This document shows positions 10,801 through 24,400 of a stretch of DNA of 64,000 nucleotides, in pieces. Within the stretch, counting starts at the first letter, position 1. Every line of letters begins with the position of its first letter. This stretch comes from Istiophorus platypterus (taxonomy: Eukaryota; Chordata; Actinopteri; Istiophoriformes; Istiophoridae). The stretch lies in contig CM029124.1 of the NCBI GenBank assembly GCA_016859345.1, positions 17,581,480 to 17,645,479 on the forward strand. The letters run 5' to 3'. The translations under genes and the position numbers were made by a program. Below the pieces are notes generated by a model that was not told where the DNA came from, ran no database searches, and saw only the letters and a program-made list of their open reading frames with translations.

Positions 10801-13800
10801 TATACTTGAATATGCAATAGTCAACGTCTCAATTAAAGTGACAGCCATGCTCCAAAAGAGTGATATACTTATCTACAGTTTTGCTTTGTCTGAAACCACA
10901 GTATTCAGTTTGCACTAAAGCAAACATAGATTCAATGCTAATTCAAAAGGGCAATGCAAATTCACATATTCTTTTTAAGGGCAGAATTTGCTTAATTCAT
11001 GCTTCCCCCGACAGTCATACTTCTTTTATTAATGAGCTTTTCATATATGTATACAAACAGTTGTGTTCAAATCATCATTCTTTGCTGTTTTGATTAGACT
11101 TTTGACCTCTAAACCTTCTAGGTGCAAGTCCAGATAAGATTTGCAGGAAAAAAAACAATGTCAAAATGAATATCACATGCATGATACACAAGCTATATTC
11201 TTATATTACTAAATTAACATAGCATATTGCAATGTTCTAATTTAACTGTATCTTTAAATACTGTGTTTCCCTTCAGAATTGACACCCAGGTTTTGCGTTT
11301 CAAATTCATGAAACTGCTGTGTAATACCAGAGACATTTTATCATTGACTTCCTTTTGAAGAACCAGCTGCTTCCAGTCCCAACCAAGAATATGTGCTTGT
11401 ACTTAAGCTTCCTTGTTCAGTCATCTCTTCAGGAGAGCACATAGGGCTATAAATGTAATGCAGTCTTTGCAGTATGTATAATGCATACAGTTCCTTTGCT
11501 CTCCTTGTCTAGTTGGGCCGGTTCGCAGCAGGTATTCTATTTAAAGAGCTGGAGTGTTTTAGCTTTTTAGTGGTGCTGCTTTAAAATATTATGAAACGCT
11601 GTCAGTTTTAAACCAACAGTAGTTTGGCATTTTGTGTCTCTTATTTTATGATGTGTTAATTGTACTGCTGCTATTGTGTAGCTCACATTGATAATAGAAT
11701 TGTCTTAATAAGTACTTTCACTAATGTTAATGGTAACTGTAATAATTTATATTCACTTTATATAATTTTGTATTTCTAAGACTGATAATCAAACTGACAA
11801 AAAGAGCAGAGTGAGGTGAGTGGATTGCAAGTCTTTCTTGAGCCACTGTCACAATATTGATTTTTCCATAAACCCTAATTAACTGTCTAAGTATTTGCTG
11901 CAATGAGGAGCATTAGCCCACTAAGCCCCCTCATACAGTGTGTGTGCTGTAGAACAGAAAAAAATTTGCTATGGTAACATGGAGCCAACATTACAGGGCA
12001 CCGTACTCTCAAATTGCAGGCCACTAGAGATGTTACCTTGGTAACCACATCCACAAGCAACAGCAGGATAGAAATGTAGATTACAGACATAAAAACAATG
12101 GTAATAGTAAAAGAAAAGTCCTAATATTACTCTGCAGCTATCGATAATGATCTATTTCAAAGTGGACCATAAGAAGTCTTGATTTAGATGCATAATTATG
12201 CAGTGAATATTCTGTTATTTTACTGAAACTACACATATATATATTACATATATTTATCAAATAAATATCACTAAACTAAATATTTTATGTAATAATGCAA
12301 CATTGATAAATGGTGATAGAGTACACATGTTAAACCAATAGTTTTGTGATTTATCTGGCATTTTGTACTTGCAGCCCACATGATAAATAGAATGTCATTC
12401 TATATTACCTTAAGTGGCTTCCTGCTTTCTTTAATTGCATTTTCTCTCCATTCATCAGCAGAAAATGTAATCTTTTTATTCACACATTCAGAGGTAGGAG
12501 TGAGGGGAGAAAGTAATGACAGTGTTGTCACAGTGTCAACATCACCTTTGTCACACACTCTGTCATCATGCAGTCACGCATTTTCACAGGAAAGGAAACA
12601 TCAGCACAACTGTAGTAGCACAGCAGTCAGCACTGTGGTCAAAAAGCCTGCAAGTTCCAATTTAATCACAGATAATAAAATAATGTAAAAATTAACACAA
12701 ATACAGACTGATATAACCCTGCACAAAAATTAAAGAAAAATGTATGAACCATTTTGATTTAGTCAATGTTCACCATATCTCACCATCCATTTTTGAGATA
12801 ATGGCACTAAAACTGTGACCACCAAGATATTAGATCAGGATATATTCTTACACAAGTAGATAGTTTAAATATTTACTCACATTTCAGGGCTTGGCAATAC
12901 TCCAGCCTCAGTGTAATAACTTCAAATGGTGAAGTTAAGAAGCAGCAGAACTCCAGCTGTGCCTTTGTTGATTTCCTCTTGATGACAGTACTCGATGCAG
13001 CACCTTTATCTTCAAAGTAGTTATGCCAGGACACCTTCATCTTTAAGGAAGAAACTGCAGAAAAGGTGGAAAAAGTAGAAATCGTCAGCTAATGCAAATA
13101 AATGAAATTACTCTGTGTCTTTAAACTATACTCTATAGCACATATTGTCTCTATTTTTTGTTAAAAAGCTTAAAAAGTTTTCCATTAAGTAAGTGTGTAA
13201 AATATAGATTTCATATTTCAATATAAGTGCATTATGGCTAATTAATAAATGATTATATAATTATATGTGGTTATAATATTTACTGTGTGTTTGTGGCTTT
13301 TGGTCAGTGCATTATGATGACTAGCATGTGCTCATGGAAAAGTGCAGAAAAATTGATTTGAAATTCTAAAAGAAAATAAAAAGCTGGTAGAGCTGATAGT
13401 TTTTCAGAGCAAAAAAGCAATTTTAGTGATCGAAAAAGGTGCAATCGTAATATGCATTTGGTAGTAAGATCTTCCTGTTTGCTTTGAAACCCACTGATTA
13501 CTGAATTCGGCAGATTGTACTGGAGGTGACTGCTTGCCATCCTTGGTTTGAGCACAGAGATGTGGCCCTGTGTAGTGGCAGAACTCTTCTGCAGAGTGAC
13601 ACCTGCTGAGAGACTTGGCTGAGCACAATGGAAGAGAGAGGAGGCTGGGAAATGAACTGTGATGCAGGCCTGGCACACGGAGGCAGGGACAGGATCCAGC
13701 AGCTTGACCAGTGTTCATCCCCAACCCCCCACAGCCGCCTGCCCTCTCCTCCACCGACATTAAAGCAGGCAAGGGCACCTGACAGGTGGAAGGGGCGGAA

Positions 13801-14884
13801 GTGATGGCGTCTGCCCAGAGACGAGGCTCAGAATTCCTGAAAAAGAAAAGTGTTAGTCAGGGGCCGGCAGTCATGCACGAGAATAATGTGATGTTTGTGT
13901 GTGTAAAAGTAAATGTCCATATGTGAGTTAATGTGTTTATGAAACTGAAAATTGTGGTTTTGCCAGACTCTTCCTGAAACTGGTCTGTTTCTCTAATTTT
14001 TTTTTCTGCCCCTTTATATAGACCATTAAAGCGGCAGTTTGCCTCCCTTGCATAATCAGGTTGTCAAATTTGGAATTGAATAACAAGTTTTAACGATGAC
14101 AAAACAAGCATTTAATTAAAAAACCCAATCACATATTGTTCAACATGAATTTTTAACAATGTCTTGTCCAACAAATGGCCTAATACCATAGATAAAATGA
14201 TAGCCTCTCCTTCAGTTTACAATCAATATGTCACAGTAAGAAGATGTATGGGGGTAATTCGACTTGCCTAGAGAGCACAGAAAAGCCAGAGAGTGTAGGA
14301 AGGCTGCATTCTTCTGGGTAACATGAATGGGAGCAGCTATTTTAACATCGGCACATTTACCCCACAGATCTTATTTATCCTTGTATCTGTCCATGTATGT
14401 ATGTGTCTGCCTGTCTTTCTGTCTGCGGTGCAGCTGTTTACAAGCGTGTGCGTGTGTCTGTGTCTGTATGTGTGTCTGTGCTTACGTGTGCTGCTGGACA
14501 CAGTAATGAGAGTGTAGAGAAGACCTTATAACCCCGGCCCACCACATGTTCACATGCTGACACCCACACGCTTTCTATCACTGCCCACTTATCTCCCTCT
14601 CTCTGCTGTCATATAGAACTTGACAGCCATAATATTCAGTCTGATTAAATGGTTTGCTCATGGTATTAGGTGGTCTTTGCAAAATGTATTACATATTCTG
14701 CCCTGTGGTTAATTCATTTCATTTGTTTTGTGAATAGTTTGGTGCCCCTTAAGGAATCATAGTTTTTTTTTTGTGGTAGAGGAGCAAGTATAGAGCGTTG
14801 ACTGTGTGAGTTATTATCTGAGCCTGGTCTTGGTTTGTATGTGCATAGCACCTAATTGGTACTTTACCTCTTAACTGCATTTCT

Positions 14885-15745
14885 ACAGAATGCAACTAAA
14901 CTGAGTACACCCCTGTGCAATAATCACTAAAACAATAAAAGACTGAAACTGCATCATCTTACAATAATTACAATCATTTTATACATTGTAAAATTATTAT
15001 ATCAACAAATTTGATTTAAGCTGTGAATTCCAGTTAATTGCATGAACAAGTTTATAAAGTACCCTGTGAGACTTCAGAATGATGAGAGAGGGTGGACTAC
15101 TGAATATAAACTGATCAACAACCAACCAAAGTTGCAGCAGTAGTTAGGCAGTATAGGGGGAGCCATACTACTAGTAATGGAAGGCGCAGTGGCCTTCCTT
15201 CAAAAATTATGCCACACAATTTGCTATTAACGCACACTTTCATTGAAAAACAGATTAGTAATCGCCTCAGACTTGGCAAAAAGATTATTTTTAGAAACTG
15301 ATGTTTCATCAACTGATGAGACAAAGTGAGGGGAATTGCTAAAAGTCAAGCTCAGCAGAAGCTCCATGAAGAAAACTATCACAAACAAAACTGCACAAAA
15401 CAAGATCAGTCTTTGCCAAATAACATGAAAAGAAGATTGATTAATCTCGGCAGCACATTCGTTGGTCAGATAAAGGCAAAATAAATTCTAGATCAGATGG
15501 GGTCCAATGGTACGGAACTGGCCAGGGCCCAAGCAATATCAGAAACTGGGAAACCAAGAAAGGTCTGACTAGGAGAAGTCGTACTTAAGCTATGTTACAA
15601 TACTGTAAATAACAATGAGATTCATAACATAGATCATTCATAAAAAAATACCATCCTCAGGTGCAAAGTGGTTCATGACTTAGAATTGGCAAACTTTGGT
15701 GGAATGGTTGATGATCAATCAGCTTTTTTTTTTTTTTTATTATTA
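14885..15745. mobile_element. Suspected old DNA-transposon remnant
   Basis: The block starts with 'gaatgcaactaaactgagta' followed by 'cacccctgtgcaataatca'. This resembles, in reverse orientation, the ends of some fish Tc1/mariner elements as I remember them. The inside has no intact frame, and translated pieces do not show a clear DDE motif. The right limit near the T-rich tract at 15725-15738 is a guess. The assignment rests on general resemblance only. Confidence 0.25.
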
Positions 15746-15765
15746 TTCATTATTAACTATTCACT

Positions 15766-15822
15766 AAATCCAAAGCTTAACAACTATAACTAGACATTGC
15801 AGGTCTGTCAAGCTTTGGATTT
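15766..15822. repeat. Inverted repeat, 17-bp arms with one mismatch
   Basis: The left arm is 15766-15782 (aaatccaaagcttaaca) and the right arm is 15806-15822 (tgtcaagctttggattt). They are reverse complements except for one position. The loop is 23 nt. It could be the end of a MITE or a stable RNA hairpin. Confidence 0.85.
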
Positions 15823-18800
15823 CTCAATATGCTGAAGCAGTGTACGCTATGCTATAGTAAGAGCGATATTCTATATCCTTAAGAGTTTGGAGGGGTTATT
15901 TTAGCCTTTCCAGTTAAAAAATACAAGCCCTAAAGTATAAGGCATGGCCCGTTGTAAGCTGCGATCTTTAGTACGTTTGGCTAACTAGCTTTGTGGAAGC
16001 AGGTTCTGGATGCTACTGTATCAGATTTCAGTCTAACGGTAGCAGCTCTATACTGATTTTTGGAAAGCGACACTCCAGGAATCCAAGCCCAATCCTTATC
16101 CGATGCAGTGTTATATTTGCAAAACACATTATTTAATCCTCATTCTGACAGCCCTTTCTCTTGTGTTAAAAAATGTTAAAAGTGAACCAAACCTACAGTT
16201 TGACAGTATGAACAAGAAAGCATAAATCTCATAAACTCTCTGTACTCTCTGTATGTTTTTCTCTGAGCTAAAGGGCAGTATACTCCTTGTGGTGAAATAG
16301 GTTCAGAAACCCCCTCTTGTCTGACCACTTTTTTTAAAACACAGCTACTGTAAGTCCGCCAGTTTTTCTTTTGAACAATCATGTCCTACGATATGAATGT
16401 CTTCCTAGAGATACTAAAAATGAGCGTTGTTCTCCCCATATTTTTCAATATTGTGTCTCCCCCCTGTTTATGAAGGAAAGGTTTTCACTCTACCTTTGAG
16501 TGTGACCATTCAGATCAGGTACAAACACTTAAATTCTGACATGTTCAGACAACATGTCATACGAATCATTTCCTTTCTAGTATAATCCAGCATTAAGCAT
16601 CCTAACAGGGTTATGTCAGAATGAAATAACTGCCAAAATGTTCCCTTATCAAACTGCAATCTATGTACTACTAGACCTTACAGTTATTGATGCTGTACAA
16701 GAAAATGCTTCTCCTTTAGCTTCAACATCCTCATTAGCTGGTGAGAATGTTTGCTTTTAGCCTGGGACATGTAACTTTACTTCAAGTAGTACATTTTACA
16801 CTGTTATCTCTATAACACATTTGCGCTGTGTAAGAGCAGAAGGCTTGAGAGGCATAGCAACAGTTATTAAGTGGTCGGCAGTCAGCTGATGAAGACCCAG
16901 TGATGAGTTGTATCCGATGGTAGTGGTAGGTAGCAAACAAGTTTTTAAGTTGTGGTACATTAGGGTGTGATCAAGGTCGTGACTCTGACTCAGATTTTCT
17001 TGTATTGTGCAGAGTGTTGGAGACATCCTGTCAAAATAACACCTGTCCAAGATATCTGACCCGGAAGTCCTAAATTGGGACAAAATCCATTAATCATTGG
17101 CAAAATTCTAGTGATGCCGAGGAGAAGATGAGGCTTTCTGGTTCTCTTTTCAATGCTCAGCACACAGGAACAGGAGGGCCACAGAGACCGGAGCACCTGC
17201 TGTTACAGAAGTAAGCGCTCAGCCATGGAGCGAGTTCAGAGAGGAATCGGAAAATGACTTTTAGTTTCTGGTTTTTGAACCTCAGAGAGGCTCTGGTAAA
17301 CCATTGAAGGACGGTGAATATTGTTCAATGGAGATGAGCAAATGCCGAAATTTGTCTGGGGAATTTTTTTAAAAGGTGAAATGTGAACTGTGAACAAATC
17401 CTGACAAACCTGCCCTCTACTCGATATGTACTTCTCCAGCTTGGAGTGACTGAAAAGCTCTTTGTGAATAGAGTTTAGTGCTGCCAGGAATATCTTGCTG
17501 TCTGGACTTTTATCGGTGATTTTCAGTGAGTTCAGTCTTTTGAAGCTCAAGATTTTATTTAATTATTACATATTAGATTCCCACACAGGAAATATTAGGA
17601 TCTCTCTTATCCTCTTTTTAACACTACAACCATCAATATCTATATGTCAATCATAATCTATTAACACTTTTGGAGGCAAGATATGCTTATTCACTCATTT
17701 ATAAGAGTAATAAAGCACTACTTTTTGAGCTCATAACATTCATTAAAATCACTGACAGAATGAACTAAATTACATATCCAGCATTCATTGTCCTGCAATC
17801 CTACTCCTGTCTTGACACAGCTCATCTCCTTTACATAGATCACTGAGACAGAACTGAGGCACTGAGGTTGCAAACCGCTGCAGTGGAAATATTTAATGTT
17901 CCGCTGACATGAGTTTTGATGTCAGGCTAGGTGTTCCCTGAGATTTCCACAAGGAAATGCCACTTATGTGTGGGTGCTGGTGCGACTGCAGGGAGCTACC
18001 AAGCTTTTTTTACACTCTGCTTTGGAATATTCAGCTTTCAGTATAGCTTATTCAAAGTTGGTGCCACTTCTGTATCAGTTCCAGTCAAATTCTGAGTTTA
18101 TATGCTGTATCCTCATATGCCCATCATCATATCATTGGGGTTGGGGAGGTGGTGGGCTCTATGTCCCCACATCCCTGAGCATCCAAGACCTCTGCTGGCT
18201 GAGCTTCAGATCTCACAGACTTCTAGACTGTATTCATCTCACATACGTAAAACTCATTTGCACTACGCATTTAAAATATTTGATTCAGTGACAGGGTTTA
18301 AATCATGTAGGTTTTTATTCTAACCAAACATTCACTGATTAGTATTACGTCCACCAGACACAAGGTGTTTGTCATATAAAAAAATCAGCGGTTTAGTGAT
18401 CTTCGGGAGCTAAAATCTGCATGCTCTGAGACCCTAATACCACATGGCTGTCATTCCCTGGCATACCCTACCATGCTCCAGTGTACCTGAAATATGGAAA
18501 GCAAGGTGTTGACAAAGCTATTTCACTGTTGGCAGGAATCCCACCGGTGCTGGAAAGGCTGCCCATATGGTTTGTCCTGTGATATGATTTAAGATGTCTG
18601 CATCCCATGCAAATGCAGGAATCGGTGTATTTACACAAGAAGCCTGTGCCATAATGCACACTTCTTTTTTTTATCTTCAGCCCATACATTTTTGAATCAG
18701 ATATTACCATACGACTTCTGCTGTCTTGGATTGTGATAAATATGTACATGAGCCTCTAACCAGACTCCTTATGTGTTCATTCTGTGCTAAAGGAGCCCGA

Positions 18801-21111
18801 GAGTAGCATACTGCTGACCAGGCACGCAGGCGAAGTGAAAACAAAGAAAGAGAGGGCAGGAGGGAGAGAGAGTGAGCAGACAGATGGCTAACAGATACAG
18901 AGATAGTTTGTAATGAGGGTCATTTTGGCAAGAGAGGAGGGGACATCTCCGTACTGTCTTAACAAAGCAGGAGGAGAATGGCAGTGGGATAACAGTAATG
19001 ATGTGCTCAGCTGTCTAGATCATATCCATGCTATTTATGCAAAGAGGGAGGGAGAGAGAGAGGGAGCTAGAGTGGTGGAGAAGATGAACTTGTAAATATA
19101 CAATAAATTTGTTTAAATGTAGACCTCTACATGTTATTTAGCTCCACATGGAGAAGCTGCAATTGAGATGCTGCAGCATTGTGGTCAGATGTTGTAGGTC
19201 GTTGCAATGTGGATGCTGTCGGATAACTGCAATATTCCATACGGCAGCATGAAATCGTACATGGGTTTGTGTGTATGTGTGTATGTGTGAGTGTTAATCA
19301 ACAGAAACTGCAGGGCAGGAGAAGGTCAGAGAGGAGATTGGGTTTTCTGAACTGAGTGAAAAAAACAGTCCCTATAGAAAGCCATGGAAAAGCAAAAAGT
19401 GAGATATGCTTCTGTGGAGCACATGGGAAAAGCCCTTCAAAGCTGATTCTTAATCCTTTTTCTACCCCAGACCTCCTCCCTTCTCCTTCCCTCAGTTTAA
19501 TCTCAGACACTGCATTAACATATAAATTTTTCACAGCAATTTGAATCTAGTGTACGCAAAGACCACCTAGGTTTATTCATTTATACTAATTACCTACTGC
19601 TGGGATTGGAGGGGATGGTTTAACCTTCTCACAGCTAATTTCACATGATTTGTCCAAAGCAACACTGCAGCCCCGCGGGGGCAAAATCTGACCTTTTCCA
19701 ATTTTATTATCAGCAACATAAACAAAATGACACTAATCAGGATAATTTGCTGGCACCTTTAAAAAGCATTTCATTTTATTTCAATTTGTAGCAATAGATG
19801 ACAAAAATGAAACCTGACCATATATTTGGCTTTATTTTAAAACATGTTCGTGTTTGCTATGTGGTTGGATTATTTTTGTCTCAGACATGTTCCCTGGCAG
19901 CCGGACAGTGTCTTATATTCACTGGGTCTGAACAATATCAGCACTAAACCTGTTGCAGAGATTGCTATGGAAGATTGTGAATTTCTGTTTATTCATCTAT
20001 CCATGCAGCCATACAGCAGTATCTTTAAGACAGCTTTTCCTTTGTTTTTCCTGGCAAAGACAAAATAATGGCTACAATGGTTACAATTTCATTAAAAAGA
20101 CCAAAAAGTGACAAAAAGAGAAGCCACACAGATTTAAATGATCTTTATGAATATTACTAACAGACTAAATTACTAAAGTATGAGTTGTTAACTGGATTGG
20201 TCAGTCAGTTTCACTGGTATCATATGGCTGAGTAAAAAACTGAATTACTGTAGGCAAAGCTGTTGCTGGAGAACTGGAGGGAGGAGTAGAAACAGATGTT
20301 ATTAAAGCCACTTAAACAGTCCTGAGGGCCAACTTCCCAGATGGAGAACAACTCCAAAGAAGTCCTCCAGAGTAAGTGCTAAAATAGGTAATTTTTCATT
20401 GCCTCCCAGACTCGTTTTCATATTGGCAGGACAACAACTTTTGTTCAGTTTCTTCCAAATGCATATGATTGCTACAGAAAGGATTCAAATGATCTCATGT
20501 GGCATATGAAATCATGTTTTCTGAACTGCCCCTCTGTGGTCGAAGTTGATTTGGGTTTAGGCACAAAACCCTATTCGTGCTGGCTAGGGAAATATTGAGC
20601 TAATAGTGAAAAGAATGGTACTTCTCTTAAACTCTGAGAGACTTACCTTGTCGGGTAAACATACACATAGGTTGTTTTAGGCACTGGACAGATAATCAAT
20701 GCTGTTGTTTATCTCGTGAGCTAAGTCGCGTATTTCCTGACACCACCTGTATTTTGTTTCTGACCCAAGAAGCCCAACCAACCACAGCAACAGAGGTAGT
20801 AACGTCACTGTGAACGTTAACCTTTACATGCATGCAAATCAACGTATGCGCACTGCCAATTAGACTGCCAACAGAAAGATTTTGGGGGGGGGGGGGTTCT
20901 TCTTTGTTGTGTGTGCTAAACCCCTGGGCATCTGGTAATTTCTCAGCACTATTCATTTGAGTAAACTTTGTTAAAAGGTCAGCAGTGAATGATGGATTAT
21001 GGCTGGTTTTAATTAAGTTTTTTTTTCTGTGATGAAAGTGAGATAGTTGGTCAACACAAATGCAAAGCATATTTCAATTTCTTTTTTGACTGGCAGGAAA
21101 TTTTGAATAGT

Positions 21112-21498
21112 TTGGGTGGCATGGTGATGCAGTGTTAGCACTGTCGCCTCATGATGGGGGTTCTGGGCTGCTGGCTGGCTGTGGCCTCTGTGTGGAGTAT
21201 GCATGTTTTCCCCCTCCATGTGTGGATTACCTCCAGACACTCTGGTTCCCTCACAGGTGTACCTGTTACATCTAAAGACATACACATTAGGTTAATAGGC
21301 AACTCTGGATTGAATTGGAATTTTGCTTGTAGGTGTGACTATAAGTGAGAATGGTTGTTTGTCTCTGTGTGCCAGCCCTGGTGTGGACTGGTCACCTGTC
21401 AAGTGTGAACTCTACCTCTTGCCCAGTGTCAGGATTGATTCCAGCCCCCTTAAAACCTTGAAGGGTAAGCAGTATAAGTAATAGAATGATGGATGGAG
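21112..21498 (+). repeat. tRNA-headed SINE-like dispersed repeat
   Basis: The element starts 'gggtggcatggtgatgcagt' and 'gttagcactgtcgcctcatg', with a box-B-like 'ggttctgggctg' nearby. It continues through 'ctgtgtggagtatgcatgtt', 'aaagacatacacattaggtt' and 'gccagccctggtgtggactg', and ends near 'gtaagcagtataagtaatag' and 'atggatgg'. This order matches a very common fish interspersed repeat known from many genomes. The copy has diverged and carries no coding capacity; the ORFs inside it are shadows. Confidence 0.8.
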
Positions 21499-24400
21499 GA
21501 GTGGTTTGCCCATGCTGTATGGATCTCATTGAGGCATTAGTGATGGTACCGATGCACATTAAAACACTCTTTTATCCTCCTGACTGCAAATCAATTTAAT
21601 TGCACAGGATAACTAGCGATGTTACCCCGAAGCAGTGTCATGTTTGTGGTTTCTAAAACCTTAATTTTCTCAGAAGTGCTATCAAATCTAATATCACTTT
21701 TGTTCCAAAACAATCCATTCAGACCTTTCATATCTCAATAAATTTTGGAATAGGAGCCAAAAGGTGCCTAATTAAAATGATACTGCATTTGGAGCTGCAT
21801 GCTACACTTTTGCTTCTAATTTCAAATTTGTCTGACAGTGGTGCAGCCCATGTGGGTGGTGTAAATGCCTGGGCGCGCACATTCACCATGCCAAGAGAAA
21901 AGACTGCACATACAAAGACTGCAGACTCATCATAGTATAAGATGGCACAAGATTTCTATTTATTTTATATGTATTTATTTATTTATTTGCTTATTGCAAT
22001 GTTGTAGATGTGCTCCCTCAGGACAAGATTCACATCTCCTTTTCCTGTCTGAAAAGGCATACACAAAGTTTTAAGTAAGATACTCTATTTGGGATTTAAT
22101 CTGCGATACACAATCACAGGATAGCATGTAATTTGGTCATTTATATATAGTTATAATTGTTTAGGGTTTTTAACAAATGACAGCTTATTAAGTTCCAAAA
22201 AACATCTAACATGAGTGTAATTTATGTAACTACCAAAATGTGACACCACTAAAACTAAGTTGGTGCAGTAATTCTCATTCATCTGCTAGGAGAGCAAAAC
22301 AAACATTTGCACACATGTTTGCTGCAGGGTTTCTTGTACTGTATAGTGGCTGTGGAGCAGCCTGTCTCTGCTGTATTCCACCCCTGAGTGCTGTGAAGCT
22401 GATTTATAAGAGGGAGGGGCTGTGAGCTGCAATCAGCCCATTTCCATCAGTGTTATGGCTTCCTGACAACATCCAGCTGTCCCTGATGTGCCACCGAGGG
22501 CCGATGGTGTGCTCATCATGCTGGCACACATGCAGAATCACCAAATAAAATACATCATACCTAGTTTTGTCATGGATATAAGGTCTGTAAACAATGTGTA
22601 TAAATGTACAATTACAAAGGATATACACTGCTTGCCCATGATTCAACATGGTTATGGTAAAGCCAGGTGTAATTATACATCAACCCAAGGCAGGTGGAAT
22701 AACTTGTTTTTCCAAAGTAGTCACATCTAGTGTCTGAAAAAAACTGTCCAGTTCGAGATGACTATTCTATAAATTATGATTATGTTAGTGTGGTATTGAA
22801 CTGGAGGTTTTAGACCAGGATCAATATGAAAATAACTTCAATTTTTACACTTTCTCCCCTGCATACTTACTAATGATTCTGCATACAGTGTGCCTGGTCA
22901 ATAGTATGAATCCCAAAATTTGGCATACCAAGTGATGGTTTTCATTTTCATCATTTCAAATTTAATTTCATATTCCTCACTAGTCTTATAATTCACACCA
23001 AACAATACCCTTTCTCCAGTTCACTTTTGATGCTTTTTAGATTGCAGATGTAAGTTACAAGCAGTTTGAAGTAACTGACTTAGAAGACACTTCTCCAGTG
23101 AATGAGTTTTAAAAGATGGTTATCTGTTCTTTCAGACTCAGAGCACACATAATCACAAGACTGACTCGCCAAAGCCTCAGTGTTCTTCTTCAGTGTAATA
23201 TCTCCCTACACGTTTCCTGATTTTGCTTTTTGCAACAACTGGAATGCTATGAAGCAAAGAATGAAAACAAACAAAAATATATCAGTTAAAATTAAGTATA
23301 TCAGTCTTCTTAAGCAGGTATTTGGTGATAACAACATTATTGAATAATTAAATAACGCTGTTTTCTGGAAGAGAGAAAAACATGTTCTTGAGCAAATAAC
23401 ATAGTGCTTAGTGCTATTTCTGACTGCTGGTTCTGTAATACATGCTGCTCCTCTGTCACAAAGTACAAACTGCACCTGAATAGTTGCTGTAGTCTTGATG
23501 CTCTATATTGTATACTTGAGCATACACGAAGCATACACATACACACAAATTACACAGGCGCCACTGGTGTTTGGTTGCCAGTGGACTCATGTCTGTTAGA
23601 GCATGGACAGATTCACTCATGCCACTGAAATGAGCTGTATATGTATGTGCAAAACATTTAAGAAAAACTAAAAGTGGAAATGGCAGAAGTCCTACTAACC
23701 CACGCCTCAAAAAAAAGTACAAATATTGTCACATACCTATATTGTGTAAGGGATTCTTTTCTAATCTACCATGTCCCATAAATCACTTTTCCTGGAGTTT
23801 AGTTCTACTGACGATGCAGAGCATTATCTTTTTCACTTTATTGACAGTTAATGCATCCTGACTTATTACTCTAGATAAATAGAAAAAAAATATTTAGGAA
23901 ACTTACTAGATTACTGCTCACCCATACAGGATCATAAAATGTGCACAGCTGAAATTTGCAATGCCAAAATAAACAATCGCAAATCTGATGTTTTGTGATC
24001 ATATTTCCCCTCTTATGTTGCTTCTTAAATTTGAGCTAGTGGCTGTAATCGGAGGATTAGTGGACAGAGAGCCTGTCCACACAGTTAAAGAATCTATTTC
24101 TAATGTCCTAACTTAACCATGGCTAAGTTCTGATTTCTCGGCAATTTCATTTTTAGACAGAGCATGAAATAAAAAAAATGTGTTTTTCCGGTCTGGCAGG
24201 CTGACAGTGCAGACATTTATTGATTTTGCCCATTTATTGAATCTGAGATATAATTTTTATGGTTCCACTCAGCTGAGGAACCTGTCTATATTTCTCTACA
24301 AGCATAAAATAACAGCTTACATTTCAGTCATTCATTTGGAGCATTGCTGCTGTAGTTGGATGGTGGTTGTCTTAAAGAAATTGCTATACCTCCAATGCAG

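Larger units (their letters stand above)
10850..21111. other. Intergenic stretch without a supported gene (left part)
   Basis: AT-rich sequence upstream of btbd3. No exon with protein-like content and matching splice sites was found on either strand. It holds a suspected old transposon and a hairpin (14880-15830), and a GC-richer block at 13540-13830. Confidence 0.6.

Noticed and set aside
13304..13778. Two overlapping minus-strand 124-codon ORFs
   Set aside because: They read the same DNA in different frames, have no domain content, and the block is better explained by its GC-rich, promoter-like composition.
16796..17550. Three minus-strand ORFs of 68-104 codons close together
   Set aside because: Different frames overlap, no recognisable motif or splice structure was found, and the composition is unremarkable.
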